Source: RPQJ01 sp963726665
GTDB lineage: Bacteria; Pseudomonadota; Gammaproteobacteria; Steroidobacterales; Steroidobacteraceae
Reading direction: 5' to 3'
Length of the DNA stretch: 64,000 bases
Assembly (NCBI GenBank): GCA_963726665.1
Contig: CAVSDW010000017.1
Location: forward strand, 1-64,000
The notes beneath the pieces are model-generated. The model did not search any database and was not told the DNA's origin. It worked only from the letters and a program-made list of their open reading frames with translations. Shown here piece after piece: positions 9,986 through 20,029 of the stretch (positions are counted from its first letter, which is position 1; each line of letters begins with the position of its first letter). Made by a program: the position numbers and the translations under genes.

Positions 9986-11399
9986 ATGCGCCGCATGGCA
10001 TTGCTGCTCGCCACCGGAACGCTCGTGGGCTGCCTGGGCACGCCCTACCATCGGCCCGACATCGAGGTGCCCGGGCAGTTCCGCGTCTCGGTGGCCGACA
10101 CGCCGGGTGCCGCGGACACGCAGTGGTGGACGGGATTCGGCGACCCGGTCCTCGACCAGCTGGTGACCGAGGCGCTGGCCGGCAACGACGACCTGCGCAT
10201 CGCCGCCGCACGCGTAGATGAATTCCACGGCGCCATGGTGTCGACGCGCGCGCCACTGTTCCCGGGCGTGGGCTATACGGCGAGCAGCGGACAGGAAAAG
10301 CCCTCACAGCAGGTGGTCGGCGCGGGCAATGACTCGGTGCGGACCGCGACGGCCGGCGGATTCACGGCCGGCTGGGAACTCGATGTCTGGGGCCGCGTCC
10401 GCAACCTGACCGCGGCGGCGAACGCCGACTGGCAGGCGTCCGAGGCAGACCGGCGCGCCGCCGTGCTGTCTGTCGTCGGCGCGACCGCGTCCGGCTACAT
10501 CACCCTGCTGTCGCTCGACGCACAGCTGCGCACGTCCGAGGAGACGCTCGAGAGCCGGCGCAAGGCGCTCGACGTGTTCGAAAAGCGCCACAGCGGGAGG
10601 CGTGATCTCGGGCGTGGAACTTGCGCAGGCGCGCTCCGCGTACGAGGTTGCCGCGGGCGCAGTACCGGTCCTGCAGCAGCAGATCGCGCGGCAGGAGAAC
10701 GCCCTCGCGCTGTTGCTGGGGCGGAACCCGGGGCCGATCCCGCGCGGACGTCGCCTTGCCGATCTCGGCACGCCGGCCGTGCCGGCGGGACTGCCCTCGG
10801 ACGTGCTCACCCAGCGACCCGACGTGGTCGCGGCCGAGCAGTCGCTCATCGCTGCCAATGCGCGCGTGAGCGCGGCGCGTGCGCTGTACTTTCCGACCAT
10901 TTCGCTCACCGGACTGCTGGGCAGTGCGAGCCTCGAACTCAGCGGCCTCTTCTCGGGCGGCTCCGGCACCTGGAGTTATTCCGGGCAGGTCGCCGGCCCC
11001 ATCTTCCAGGGCGGCGAAATCGTGGGAGTCAACGAGGTTGCGGATGCTCGCCATGCGCAGCTGCTGGCGAACTACCAGAAGACGGTGCGGCGTGCGTTCG
11101 CCGACGTGGACGACGCGCTCGTCGCGACCACGAAGACCACCGAGCGGACACAGGCACAACAGGCGCAGGTTGCCGCACTCTCGACCTACGCCCGCCTCGC
11201 CCGCAAGCGCTACGAGGGGGGCTACTCGAGCTATCTCGAAGTACTCGACGCCGAGACGTCGCTCTTCAACGCCGAACTGCTGCTGAGCCAGGGCGAGCGT
11301 GACCGCCTGCAGGCTCACGTTGACCTGTACAAGGCGCTGGGGGGCGGATGGGTCGACGCGGCCGCGGCCATGGCCCCGCAGCCGCAGGCCGTCCCGTAG
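9986..11399 (+). CDS. RND outer-membrane factor lipoprotein (NodT/OprM family), frame broken
   Basis: TolC-like channel completing the efflux system. The signal peptide ends at a lipobox-like LVGC. The sequence then shows QWWTGFGDPVLDQLVTEAL, typical of NodT-family factors, and two repeated outer-membrane efflux domains with long helices and short beta segments (TAGWELDVWGRV; SYSGQVAGPIFQGGEI). The C-terminal half ends in YEGGYSSYLEVLDAE and ALGGGW. One extra G near 10597, in the HSGG region, breaks the frame. It starts four bases after the corrected pump stop. Its TAG at 11397-11399 is followed within ten bases by the mutS 3' remnant. Confidence 0.92.
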
Positions 11400-11409
11400 G
11401 CAGGACTAC

Positions 11410-11494
11410 GAACTCGACCCGGACGCCCTGAGCCCGCGCGACGCGCCTGGCACTGCTGTCCAGGCTGAAGGAGTCCCTGCGCCAGCGCCGGTGA
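11410..11494 (+). pseudogene. remnant of a second mutS 3' end
   Basis: Eighty-five bases that align with the last codons of the intact mutS (5410-5492). Translated with one extra C removed they read LDPDALSPRDA then LALLSRLKESLRQRR and a TGA, against VDPDTLSPRDALALLFRLKE and the same Arg-rich end in mutS. Most differences are at third positions. There is no upstream mutS sequence; the efflux operon stop lies ten bases before it. This looks like the displaced 3' end of mutS left behind when the efflux operon arrived, though a small duplication would also explain it. Confidence 0.8.
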
Positions 11495-11654
11495 CACCCG
11501 GACTGCGAGCCGTTCTCACCGCCTCGGGCCAGCCCCTCCATGTTGGGGGGCATTCGCCCTGTCACGCCACACTAGAATTGAGAGGAGTTGGCGGCGACAC
11601 GGTGGTCGGCCGCCCGAATCGTGATCGTGTCGGGAAAATTACTGAAGGCAGCCC

Positions 11655-12572
11655 ATGGCAAATTCCAAACACCCAACCGTTGTGATCACCGGCGCTTCCT
11701 CGGGAATCGGCCGGGCACTCGCGGTGGAAATGGCCGGTCGCGGATACGCCCTTGGCCTGACCGCGCGCCGCCTGGCGCTGCTCGAGACGCTTCGCGATGA
11801 GCTGCAGGCAACACATGGCAAGGGCCTGCGTGTCGAGCTCGCGACGCTGGATGTCTGCCAGGTCGCCGGCGTCGGGCCGACGCTGCGCGAGCTCTTCGAA
11901 CGCCTTGGCGGCATCGACACCATCGTGGTCAATGCGGGCGCCAATGACGTGACGCACGTCGGGAGCGGCGACCTGGACAAGGAACTCAACCTGATCCAGA
12001 CCAATCTCGCCGGCGCAATCGCGACGATCAATGCAGCCACCGAGCACTTCCTCACGCGCGGCAAGGGCCAGATCGTCGGCATTTCCTCGCTGGCCTCGCT
12101 GCAGCCGATCGCCGGCCAGGCCGCCTACTGCGCAAGCAAGGCCGGCATTTCGATGTACCTCGACTCGTTGCGCATCGAGCTCAGGCGCAAAGGCATCGCC
12201 GTTACCGACATCCTGCCGGGCTACATCAAGACCGACATCGTCGAGGGCGTCGACATCGGAAAATTGCCTTTCGCCATCTCGGCCGGGCAGGCGGCCCGCG
12301 AAATGACGAGGCTGATCGAAAGGCGCGTGAAGTCCGGCGTGGTGCCGGCCTTTCCGTGGAAGCTAGTGCGACCATTCCTCGGGCACCTCCCCGAGCGCTT
12401 CGCGCAGATTCTAGGGACTGCCCCCTACGGCCTGCTTCCCCTGCCGTTCCGTGGTGGCCGGGCCAGCAGGGCCGTCAGGATCGCGTGCAGGACGACTGCC
12501 GGCCACAAGAGCGATCCGCCCACGCCCACCAAGCCGAGGCATGCCAGGTACAGCGTGACCGCCGCGCTGTAG
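11655..12572 (+). CDS. short-chain dehydrogenase/reductase
   Basis: Classical SDR with the nucleotide-binding motif VVITGASSGIGRAL at the N-terminus, NAGA after strand 4, and the catalytic Ser and Tyr-x-x-x-Lys in GISSLASLQPIAGQ and AAYCASKAG. The segment PGYIKTDI is the usual post-active-site loop. ATG at 11655. Real homology seems to stop near 12410 (LGHLPERFAQIL). The rest of the frame runs antisense into the convergent membrane-protein gene, so the true stop is probably a TAG near 12413 reached by a one-base shift. Substrate unknown. It stands alone downstream of the mutS remnant. Confidence 0.87.
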   Translation: MANSKHPTVVITGASSGIGRALAVEMAGRGYALGLTARRLALLETLRDELQATHGKGLRVELATLDVCQVAGVGPTLRELFERLGGIDTIVVNAGANDVTHVGSGDLDKELNLIQTNLAGAIATINAATEHFLTRGKGQIVGISSLASLQPIAGQAAYCASKAGISMYLDSLRIELRRKGIAVTDILPGYIKTDIVEGVDIGKLPFAISAGQAAREMTRLIERRVKSGVVPAFPWKLVRPFLGHLPERFAQILGTAPYGLLPLPFRGGRASRAVRIACRTTAGHKSDPPTPTKPRHARYSVTAAL

Positions 12573-12779
12573 ACCAGCATGCCGAGCCGCGGAGTGCTGC
12601 CGGGCCAGCAGGCCACACCCAGTGCGACCAGCGCGATGCCGGCCACGCGCGCGACCGGTATGGCAATACCGGCAAGATCCTCGCCCAGCAACAACCGCCC
12701 GACGAGCGAAGGAACGACCAGCAACGCCAGTCCGGTCGCAGCTTCGCCGACCGCAGCGAGCACAAGGGCATTCTTCATC
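12425..12779 (-). CDS. small four-helix membrane protein, read as fused to the sulfatase
   Basis: About 117 residues with four predicted membrane helices (VLAAVGEAATGLALLVV, GIAIPVARVAGIALVALGV, LVYSAAVTLYLACLGLVG, LLWPAVVLHAILTALLA) and a short basic tail. In the assembled sequence it continues the sulfatase frame without a stop. However, an ATG at 12779 overlaps a TGA in a neighbouring frame (ATGA), the usual junction of translationally coupled genes, so I think these are two genes joined by an indel. A natural fusion remains possible. The family is not named with confidence; it may be an accessory protein for the sulfatase. Confidence 0.65.
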
Positions 12780-15491
12780 GCATCCGCCTCCGGTGCCGTC
12801 GCGATCCGGATCGGAACCGCGACGGCACGGGATCGCTGCTGCTTCGCAGCAACCTTCGGCTCCGGTTCGAGTTCGAAGGTCAACTTGTCGATCGTGCCCG
12901 TGAACTTGAACGGCACTTCGTAGCGATACTCCAGCAACGCGACGCCGGTGCGCGAGTCCATGCCGACATCGAAGGTCTCGTCCTCCGGGAAGGTGACCGG
13001 CGTGCCATGCTCCAGGGAATTCCTGGCCACTTCCTTGCCGTCCACGGAGAGCACGCCCGTGCCTCCCTTGCCGAGTTCCGGGCCGTCGGATCGGTAGTCG
13101 AAGACGATGGTGTGCTTGCCGGATCCCAGCGCGGGGCCGGCCCACACCGTGCGCTTCAGGTCGAGCAGGTTGTAGACGAACACCGGCTTGCCTCGGCCGA
13201 TACCGACTACTTTCGTGGCCAGCACCGCGACGGCCAGCAGGCCGCCGAGGATCAGCACCGCGTAGCCGAGGCCCATCTTCACGCGCGACCATTTCCTGGC
13301 CCGTCCGCGCCAGACCAGCAGCAGTCCGAACGCCAGCAGCCCGAGCCCCAGGTTCCGGAAGAAATGCGCCTTTGACCACCAGTCGAAGCTGCGGCTCAGG
13401 AACAGGCCGTAACCGCCAAAGCGCCCGCCTTCGGTGACGATCATGCCTTCCGCGCCGCCCGACGGGATCGTGACCTCGGCCGTGATGATGTAGGACTTGT
13501 TCAGGATGCTCGGCGCGGCGCTCTTCGGCACCCCGCTCAATTCGCCCGAGTAGGTGAAGACCTTGCGTCCCGCCGTGAGGTCGGGCTTCGGCCCGTTCCA
13601 GCGCGCAAGCGTCGTATTGTCCAGCGGCAGCACGTTGTACTTCGCCGCCTCCGAATTGAAGACGGCCTGCAGCTCCTTGACCTTCTCCGGCATCGCCGCG
13701 GCCAGGTCGTTGGACTCCGTGGGATCCTCCATGACGTTGTACAGTTCCCACTTGTACCCGGTGATCAGGTCCGGCGGCGGCTTGTTGCTCAGTTCCCACG
13801 GCAGTGTCGCGGGCGTCGTGGCCGCCACCCAGCCGTCGTGATAGATGGCGCGATTGCCGAGCATCTCGAAGTACTGCGTCGTGTGCCGCGTCGGGGCATC
13901 GGCATTCGCCTTGTCCCACGTATAGGCCATGCTCACGCCTTCGATCGGCGCCTGCGTGATCCCGTTGATCGTATCGGGTGCCGGGATGCCGGTCGCCTCG
14001 AGGATGGTCGGCACGATGTCGATGACGTGGCTGAACTGGCGACGGATGCCACCCGCGTCCTGGATGTGGCCCGGCCACGACATCGCCACGCCCTGGGCCG
14101 TGCCGCCGAAGTGCGACGGCACCTGCTTCATCCACTTGAACGGCGTGTCCATCGCCCACGCCCATGGCGCGGCAAAGTGCGGGAAGGTGCGGTCGGAGCC
14201 CCAGAACGGGTACCAGAGGTACTGCGCCTTGACCGGCACGGGAACCCCGTTGAAGGTCGTGAACTCGTTCGGCGTGCCGTTCAGCATGCCTTCGGCGCTC
14301 GCGCCGTTGTCGCCGCCGATGTAGATGATCAGTGTGTTGTCGAGCTCGCCGAGGTCCTCGACGGCCTGGATGACCCGCCCGATCTCATGGTCGGCGTAGG
14401 CGAGGTAGGCCCCATAGACGTCCGCCTGCCGGATGAAGAGTTTCTTCTCCGCCAGGCTGAGCGAATCCCAGCGCGGCAGCTTCGCGCCACCGTAGATCGC
14501 CTGCCCGTCCGGCCACGGGGTGAGCTGTGCGTTCGGCGGCATGATGCCCAGGCGTTTCTGGTTCGCGAAGATCGTCTCGCGCAGTTTCTCCCAGCCATCG
14601 TCGAAGAGGTGCATCGCACTGATCTTGTCGATCCACTCCTTCGTCGGGTGATGCGGCGAGTGGGTGGCGCCCGGCACGTAGTAGACGAAGAACGGCTTGT
14701 CGGGTGCGAGCGCCTTCAACTGCTTCATGTAATGGATGGCGTCGTCGGCCATCGCCGTCTGCATGTTCCAGCCGGGCTTGCCCTGGAAGGGGTAGATGGC
14801 CGTCGTGTTGCGGAACAGGTTCGGCTGCCACTGGCTGGCATCGCCGCCGACGAAGCCATAGAAGTAGTCGAAGCCCATCCCGTTCGGCCACTGGTTGAAC
14901 GGCCCGGCCTGGCTCGAGTCCCACGCGGGCGTGTTGTGGTCCTTGCCGAACCACGACGTGGCGTATCCGTTGTCCCTCAGGATCGTGCCGACGGTGCCCT
15001 TCTCGATCGGGATGATCGAGTCGTAACCCGGGAAGCCCGTCGCGATCTCGCCCACCACCCCGAAGCCGACCGAGTGATGGTTGCGGCCCGTGATCAGCGC
15101 CGCGCGCGTTGGCGAGCACAACGACGTCGAGTGGAAATTCGTGTAGCGCAGTCCCGCCTGTGGCGATGCGATCCATCGCGGGCGTCGGAATGACGCCGCC
15201 GAAGGTGCCTGGCGCGCCGAAACCCTGGTCGTCCGTCATGATGAGCAGCACGTTCGGGGCGCCCTTCGGCGGCACGACGCGCGGCGGCCACCAGGGCGTC
15301 GATTCCGACGCCTTTTCCCTGATCACCCCGCCGAACGTCGGATCGGGCGCCGGAAGCTGCTTGTCCGCTGACCGTGGTGGTGGCACCGGGCGAACCCAGT
15401 ACACCGGTGACCTGCTGCGCAATACCGACGGCACGCTGGCGCCGGCCGCCACGGACGCGGCGAGCAGCAACGAAGTCCGGATGCTTGGCAT
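12776..15491 (-). CDS. arylsulfatase with inserted membrane hairpin, frame broken near 5' end
   Basis: Type I sulfatase hydrolysing sulfate esters, probably periplasmic: Sec signal MPSIRTSLLLAASVAAGAS. NVLLIMTDDQGFG holds the metal-binding Asp pair. CSPTRAALITGR (about residue 124) carries the Cys that is converted to formylglycine in this class, and GGDNGASAEG contributes the other metal ligands. A frame change lies near 15140. Unusually, between GGRFGGYGLFLS and GKPVFVYNLLDLKR of the C-terminal domain there is an insertion of about 60 residues with two hydrophobic helices (around 13200-13390). The divergent AraC gene may regulate it. I see no sulfatase-maturation gene nearby. Confidence 0.88.
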
Positions 15492-15766
15492 TGCTGGATC
15501 CCCGGCCGAGGAAAACCCCGGCCTGACACGCGCGGGCCAATGCGGCAGGCGCGCGAGGACGTGCAACGCGAAATCTGCCACAAACAGTCGTGCTAGACTT
15601 ATCATTATCGGACAAGTGCCCGCCGCCCCTGGATCCGGAGCCACCGCGTCGAGCGACCGCAGCATTGAAACAGGCAGCACGGGGGTCACGATGGCTGGCA
15701 GGACGCATGGCCGCAGTCGGGCGGAGTCGGCCGGCACGAGGTGGTGACGCACGAGTCGGCCCAGGA

Positions 15767-16741
15767 ATGGCGATTCCGGCGCTACTGGCCGAGCGCGGGC
15801 TCGATCCGGTGCGCGTCTTCGCAGCGGTCGGCCTCGATCCCCACCTGATGGACGACCCGGAGAACCGGATCTCGTTCCGGGACTTCGGGCGCCTGCTCGA
15901 CGCCTGTGCCGCAGCAACCGGATGCCCGCACTTTGGCCTCATGTCGGTCGAGCGCTACGACCACAACTCGCTTGGCGCCGTTGGTGACCTGATGCGCAAT
16001 TCCCCTACGGTAGGCGAGGCGCTGAGCAAGCTCCGGCTGCACCTGCACCTCAATGATCGAGGTGCGGCCCTGTACATGCTCCATCTCGACCCGGAGCGCG
16101 TCGCGTTCTGCCACACGATCTTCTGGAACGACACGGCGGGGACCTCGCTGATCTACGACGCCGCGCTGGCGATACTCCACAAGACGCTGTGCGAGCTGTG
16201 CGGGCCATCGTGGAAGCCGCTGGCGGTGCAGTTCGCGCGCCGCGCGCCGCTGGTCACGCTGCCATACCAGCGATTCTTCGGGGTTCGGCCCGAGTTCGAT
16301 GCGGAGCGCTCCGCAATCGTGTTCGCGTCGTCATGGCTCGACCATCCCATCGCGGGCGCCGACCCGGATTGCACGACAGCATGGAAAGGACAATCCACGA
16401 CCTGGAAGCCGGCGAGCCGGACAGTATCGCCGCCCGGGTTCGGCGCGTCCTGTATCCGATGGTGTTGAGTGGAACCGCGACGCTGGCCAGCGCTGCCCGG
16501 CACTTTTCGCTGCACGAACGGACACTGCGCCGACGGCTGGAGGCTGAGAGCCACGACATTCCACCGGCTTCTCAACGAAGCGAGATTCGAGGTGGCGCAG
16601 CAGTTCCTGCGCGACACGCGCCTCCCTGCGGCCGAGATCGCGGCGATCCTGGGTTATGCGAATCCCGGTGCGTTCTCGCGAGCTTTCCGCAGCTGGTCGG
16701 GAGAGCCGCCCAGGCAATGGCGCGACCGGCGGGTCGGCTAG
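15767..16741 (+). CDS. AraC-family regulator with arabinose-binding-like N-terminal domain, frame broken
   Basis: N-terminal ligand domain of the type seen in OruR/ArgR-like AraC regulators: AERGLDPVRVFAAVGLDP, then FGRLLDACAAATGCPHFGLM. The C-terminal AraC helix-turn-helix pair reads LASAARHFSLHERTLRRRLE and LPAAEIAAILGYANPGAFSR. Frame changes near 16370 and 16553 split it into three readings. I used ATG 15767, where homology begins; the frame is open upstream to 15590. It is divergent from the sulfatase gene with about 275 bases between, so local control of sulfatase is a reasonable inference. Its stop overlaps the 3' end of the convergent hydrolase. Confidence 0.85.
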
Positions 16742-17384
16742 GTTACGTCCCGCCGGAACTGCGAGTGGCGCAGGAAGTGCGCGACCTGTTCCGCGACGTC
16801 CTTCGCGAACAGCATGCCCATGTGGCTGCGCGGCAATTCCAGGTGATCGTCGAGACCGGGGATGATGGTCTCGCTCGCGGCCACCGTGCCGTCGTTCGGC
16901 TCGTCGAAGTGCGCGAAGAACTGCCCGGTGCCGAGGCGACGCGTGCCTGCGATCGTGCCCATCGCGCCCGGGCCGCGCCAGCAGCGTTCGACCGGTGCCG
17001 TGACCTCACCCAGCAGGTGGGGACCGAGCACGGGTCGCAGCATCGGCCAGCGCAGCACGCCTCGCGCCGCCCTGCATCCGCTCAGCGGGGATCCGAGCAG
17101 CACGGCGTTGCCGTTGAACTGTCCTGCGCGTTCGGACAGCAGCCGGTAGACGAACGTACCGCCGAGGCTGTGCCCGACGAAGTGCACGCGACTGCCGTCG
17201 GCGACCCGCGTGGCGAAGTCCGCGAGATCGGCGCAGATCTCAGCCGGCGTGGCCGTAGAGCGTCGGGTAGGAGAAGACGTGCGACGTCGAAGCCGTGCTC
17301 GCGCTTCAGGTGGCGCTTCAGCGTCGCGAATTCCGACCCGTTCATCCACAGGCCGTGGACCAGGATGACTTGGTCGCGCGGCAT
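16738..17384 (-). CDS. alpha/beta-hydrolase (esterase/lipase-like), frame broken
   Basis: About 210 residues. The N-terminus QVILVHGLWMNGSEF gives the oxyanion HG, and HFVGHSLGGTFVYRLL contains the nucleophile elbow G-H-S-L-G. The likely acid and His are in FDEPNDGTV and PRSHMGMLF. It resembles the small triacylglycerol-lipase-like esterases of proteobacteria. At least one frame change near 17275 lies in the first third. ATG at 17384, immediately beside the palindromic repeat at 17391. No signal peptide is visible, so it is probably cytoplasmic. Substrate unknown. Confidence 0.8.
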
Positions 17385-17390
17385 CGGTGG

Positions 17391-17481
17391 AAAAATAGGG
17401 GACATTCCCCTATTTCCCGGACTTGCTCTGTCTGTCATCGACAGCGGGACACACGGAAATAGGGGAATGTCCCCTCTTTTA
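17391..17481. repeat. REP/BIME-like palindromic element 1
   Basis: Two 20-base perfect inverted arms (17398-17417 and 17455-17474). Each arm is itself a small palindrome with core GGGGACATTCCCC, and the spacer holds its own CTGTC-ATC-GACAG hairpin. The outer edges are A/T-rich. The 18-base core AAATAGGGGACATTCCCC also occurs at 56214-56231. The structure is that of REP doublets mobilised by RAYT transposases; no transposase is in the window. The aspS reading frame enters the right arm and takes its stop codon from the spacer hairpin. Confidence 0.85.
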
Positions 17482-19253
17482 CCGGCAGCCGCACGCGGAT
17501 GTGCAGGTCGCGCAGCTGCTGCTCCGACACTTCGGTCGGCGCGTCCGTGAGCGGGCAGGTCGCGTTCTGCGTCTTGGGGAACGCGATCACGTCGCGAATG
17601 GACTCCGCGCCCGCCATCAGCATGGCGAGGCGGTCGAGCCCGAACGCGATGCCACCGTGCGGAGGCGCCCCGAACTTGAGCGCCTCGAGCAGGAAGCCGA
17701 ACTTCTTCTGCGCTTCCTCGGCACCGATGCCGAGAAGCTCGAACACCGTGGACTGCATGTCGCTGCGATGGATACGCACCGAGCCGCCGCCGATCTCCGA
17801 GCCGTTCAGCACCATGTCGTAGGCGCGGGCAAGCGCGCCGCCCGGGTCGGCCTTGAGCGCGGCCGCGTCGTCGTTGACCGGCGAGGTGAACGGGTGGTGC
17901 ATCGCGGCCCAGCGCTTGCCGTCGGCATCCCACTCGAACATCGGGAAGTCCATCACCCACAGCGGCCGCCAGCCTTCCTCGACCAGGCCGAGGTCCTGCC
18001 CGACCTTGAGACGCAGCGCGCCGATCGCGTCGTTCACGACCTTGGCCTTGTCCGCTCCGAAGAACACGAGGTCGCCGGTCTGCGCGCCGGTGCGCTCCAT
18101 GAGGCCCGCGATCGCCGCGTCAGAGAGGAACTTGAGGATCGGCGACTGCAGCCCGTCGCGGCCCTTCGCGGCGTCGTTCACCTTCACATACGCGAGGCCC
18201 TTGGCGCCGTAGCGCGCGACGAACGCGGCGTAGTCGTCGATCTGCTTGCGCGAGAGCTTCTCGCCGCCGCCCGGGACGCGCAGCGCCGCAACGCGCCCTT
18301 CCTTGTCGGCGGCGGGCGCCGCGAACACCTTGAACTCGCTGTCCTTCACGAGGTCGGCGACGTCCACGAGCTCGAGCGGGATGCGCAGGTCCGGCTTGTC
18401 GGACGCATAGCGGCGCATCGCCTCGGCGTAGGTCATGCGCGGGAACGGGTCCGGCAACTTCAGCCCGAGCACCTTGTCGAAGATCACGCGCACGAGGCCT
18501 TCCATGAGGCCCGTGATCTCGTCGCGCGTCAGGAACGACGTCTCGACGTCGAGCTGCGTGAACTCGGGCTGCCGGTCGGCACGCAGGTCCTCGTCGCGGA
18601 AGCAGCGCACGATCTGGTAGTAGCGGTCGAAGCCCGACATCATCAGCAGCTGCTTGAAGATCTGCGGCGACTGCGGCAGCGCGAAGAACTTGCCCGGCTG
18701 CGTGCGGCTCGGCACGAGGTAGTCACGCGCGCCTTCCGGCGTCGCCTTGGTCAGCATCGGCGTCTCGATGTCGATGAACCCGTGCCCGTCGAGGTACTCG
18801 CGCATCGCGCGCGTCACGGCGTGGCGCAGGCGCAGGCGCTTCTGCATCTCGTCGCGGCGCAGGTCGATGTAGCGGTACTTGAGGCGCGTCTCTTCCTTGA
18901 CGTCCTCGTCGAGCTGGAACGGAATCGGCTCGGAGCGGTTCAGCACCTCGATTTCGCGCGGCCAGGAGTTCCACCTGGCCCGAGGTGAGGTTGGCGTTGG
19001 CGGTTCCGGCCGGGCGCGGACGCACCAGGCCCGTGACCTTGACCACCCACTCGCCGCGCAGGCGCTCTGCTTCGGCGAACACCGCCGCGGCATCCGGGTC
19101 GAACACGACCTGCAGCAGGCCCGCGCGGTCGCGGAGGTCTACGAAGATCACGCCACCGTGGTCGCGACGGCGGTGGACCCAGCCGGCGACCGAGACGGTG
19201 GAACCGACGAGGGCTTCACTGACCTCGCCGCAATAGTGAGTGCGCATGGACAT
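17435..19253 (-). CDS. aspS: aspartyl-tRNA synthetase, bacterial long type, frame broken
   Basis: Charges tRNA with aspartate. The N-terminal anticodon-binding OB fold is seen in GWVHRRRDHGGVIFVDLRDR. Class II motif 2 is IVRCFRDEDLRADRQPEFTQ and motif 3 is GGIAFGLDRLAMLM; between them lies the bacterial GAD insertion, so the length (about 600) fits the bacterial type. One extra C near 18970 breaks the frame after SGQVELLA. ATG at 19253. The C-terminus after RVRLPV is encoded by the palindromic repeat (KEGTFPYFRVSRCR), so it differs from usual ends. Whether the enzyme also charges tRNA-Asn cannot be judged here. Next upstream is the DUF502 gene. Confidence 0.95.
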
Positions 19254-19314
19254 TGTTAGTCGGGGCCGGTCTGCCGGCGCCCCGTGACCGGGTTTTTCAA
19301 GGTGGGACGGGATG

Positions 19315-20016
19315 TTACGGTCCGGCCTGTTGCGGCGCAAGACGACCGTCGACGGGCTTGTTCTTCCAGGGCGGGACCACCACCCCGAGCGTGAGCAGCA
19401 TCTTGAACGCCTCGTCGACCGTCATGTCCATCATGACGACCTCGTCCTTGGGCACGAGCACGATGAAGCCGGTCGTCGGATTGGGCGTCGTCGGGACGAA
19501 CACGCAGGTCACGTCCTGCTCGGTCCTGGCCTGCACTTCCTCGAGGTCGTGCGAGGTGATGAAGCCGATGCTGAAAATGCCCTTGCGTGGGAACTCCACC
19601 ATCACGACCTGCTTGAACGAGCGGCCGGTGTCGGTGAGCACGGTCTCGCTGAAGGACTTGGCGCCGCCGTAGATGGGCCCGATCACCGGGATCCGGCGCA
19701 CCAGCGACTCGAGCCCGGCGACGATGCGGCCGCCGAACAGGTTCTTGACCAGGAGGCCGGTCAGGAAGAGCAGCAGCAGCGACATGACGATGCCCACGCC
19801 GGGGACGTAGGTCCCGGCGAGCGTCTCCGGACGCCATGCGTGGGGCAGCAGCAGCAGCGACTGGTCGAGAATCCGCGCGACGAAACGCAGGACCCAGACC
19901 GTCACCATGATCGGGATCCAGACCAGCAGCCCGCCGATGAGGTAATTCCGGAACGACCTCACCGGGTGCCGTGGGGCCGGTCCTTCACCGCCTGGAGCGG
20001 GTGCCGACAGGTTCAC
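19315..20016 (-). CDS. DUF502 family membrane protein
   Basis: About 230 residues with two N-terminal membrane helices (LIGGLLVWIPIMVTVWVLRF; GIVMSLLLLFLTGLLV) and the conserved block RRIPVIGPIYGGAKSFSETV, followed by a cytoplasmic domain ending in LAPQQAGP. This matches the DUF502 family, commonly found beside aspS and fmdB in beta- and gammaproteobacteria; its function is unknown. The frame is open far upstream. I chose the GTG at 20016, 13 bases after the fmdB stop; a GTG at 19962 is an alternative. It is probably one transcript with fmdB and aspS. Confidence 0.85.
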   Translation of the reverse strand: MNLSAPAPGGEGPAPRHPVRSFRNYLIGGLLVWIPIMVTVWVLRFVARILDQSLLLLPHAWRPETLAGTYVPGVGIVMSLLLLFLTGLLVKNLFGGRIVAGLESLVRRIPVIGPIYGGAKSFSETVLTDTGRSFKQVVMVEFPRKGIFSIGFITSHDLEEVQARTEQDVTCVFVPTTPNPTTGFIVLVPKDEVVMMDMTVDEAFKMLLTLGVVVPPWKNKPVDGRLAPQQAGP

Positions 20017-20029
20017 CAATCCGGGCAGG

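Noticed and set aside
6076..10041. 1,321-residue open frame antisense to the first RND operon
   Set aside because: It is an Arg/His/Asp-rich shadow frame caused by GC-rich codon bias; the plus strand has clear adaptor and pump motifs throughout.
15740..15800. Alternative AraC start in the frame reading THESAQEWRFRRYW
   Set aside because: The other frame (AIPALLAERGLDP) matches the family N-terminus; this one looks like chance.
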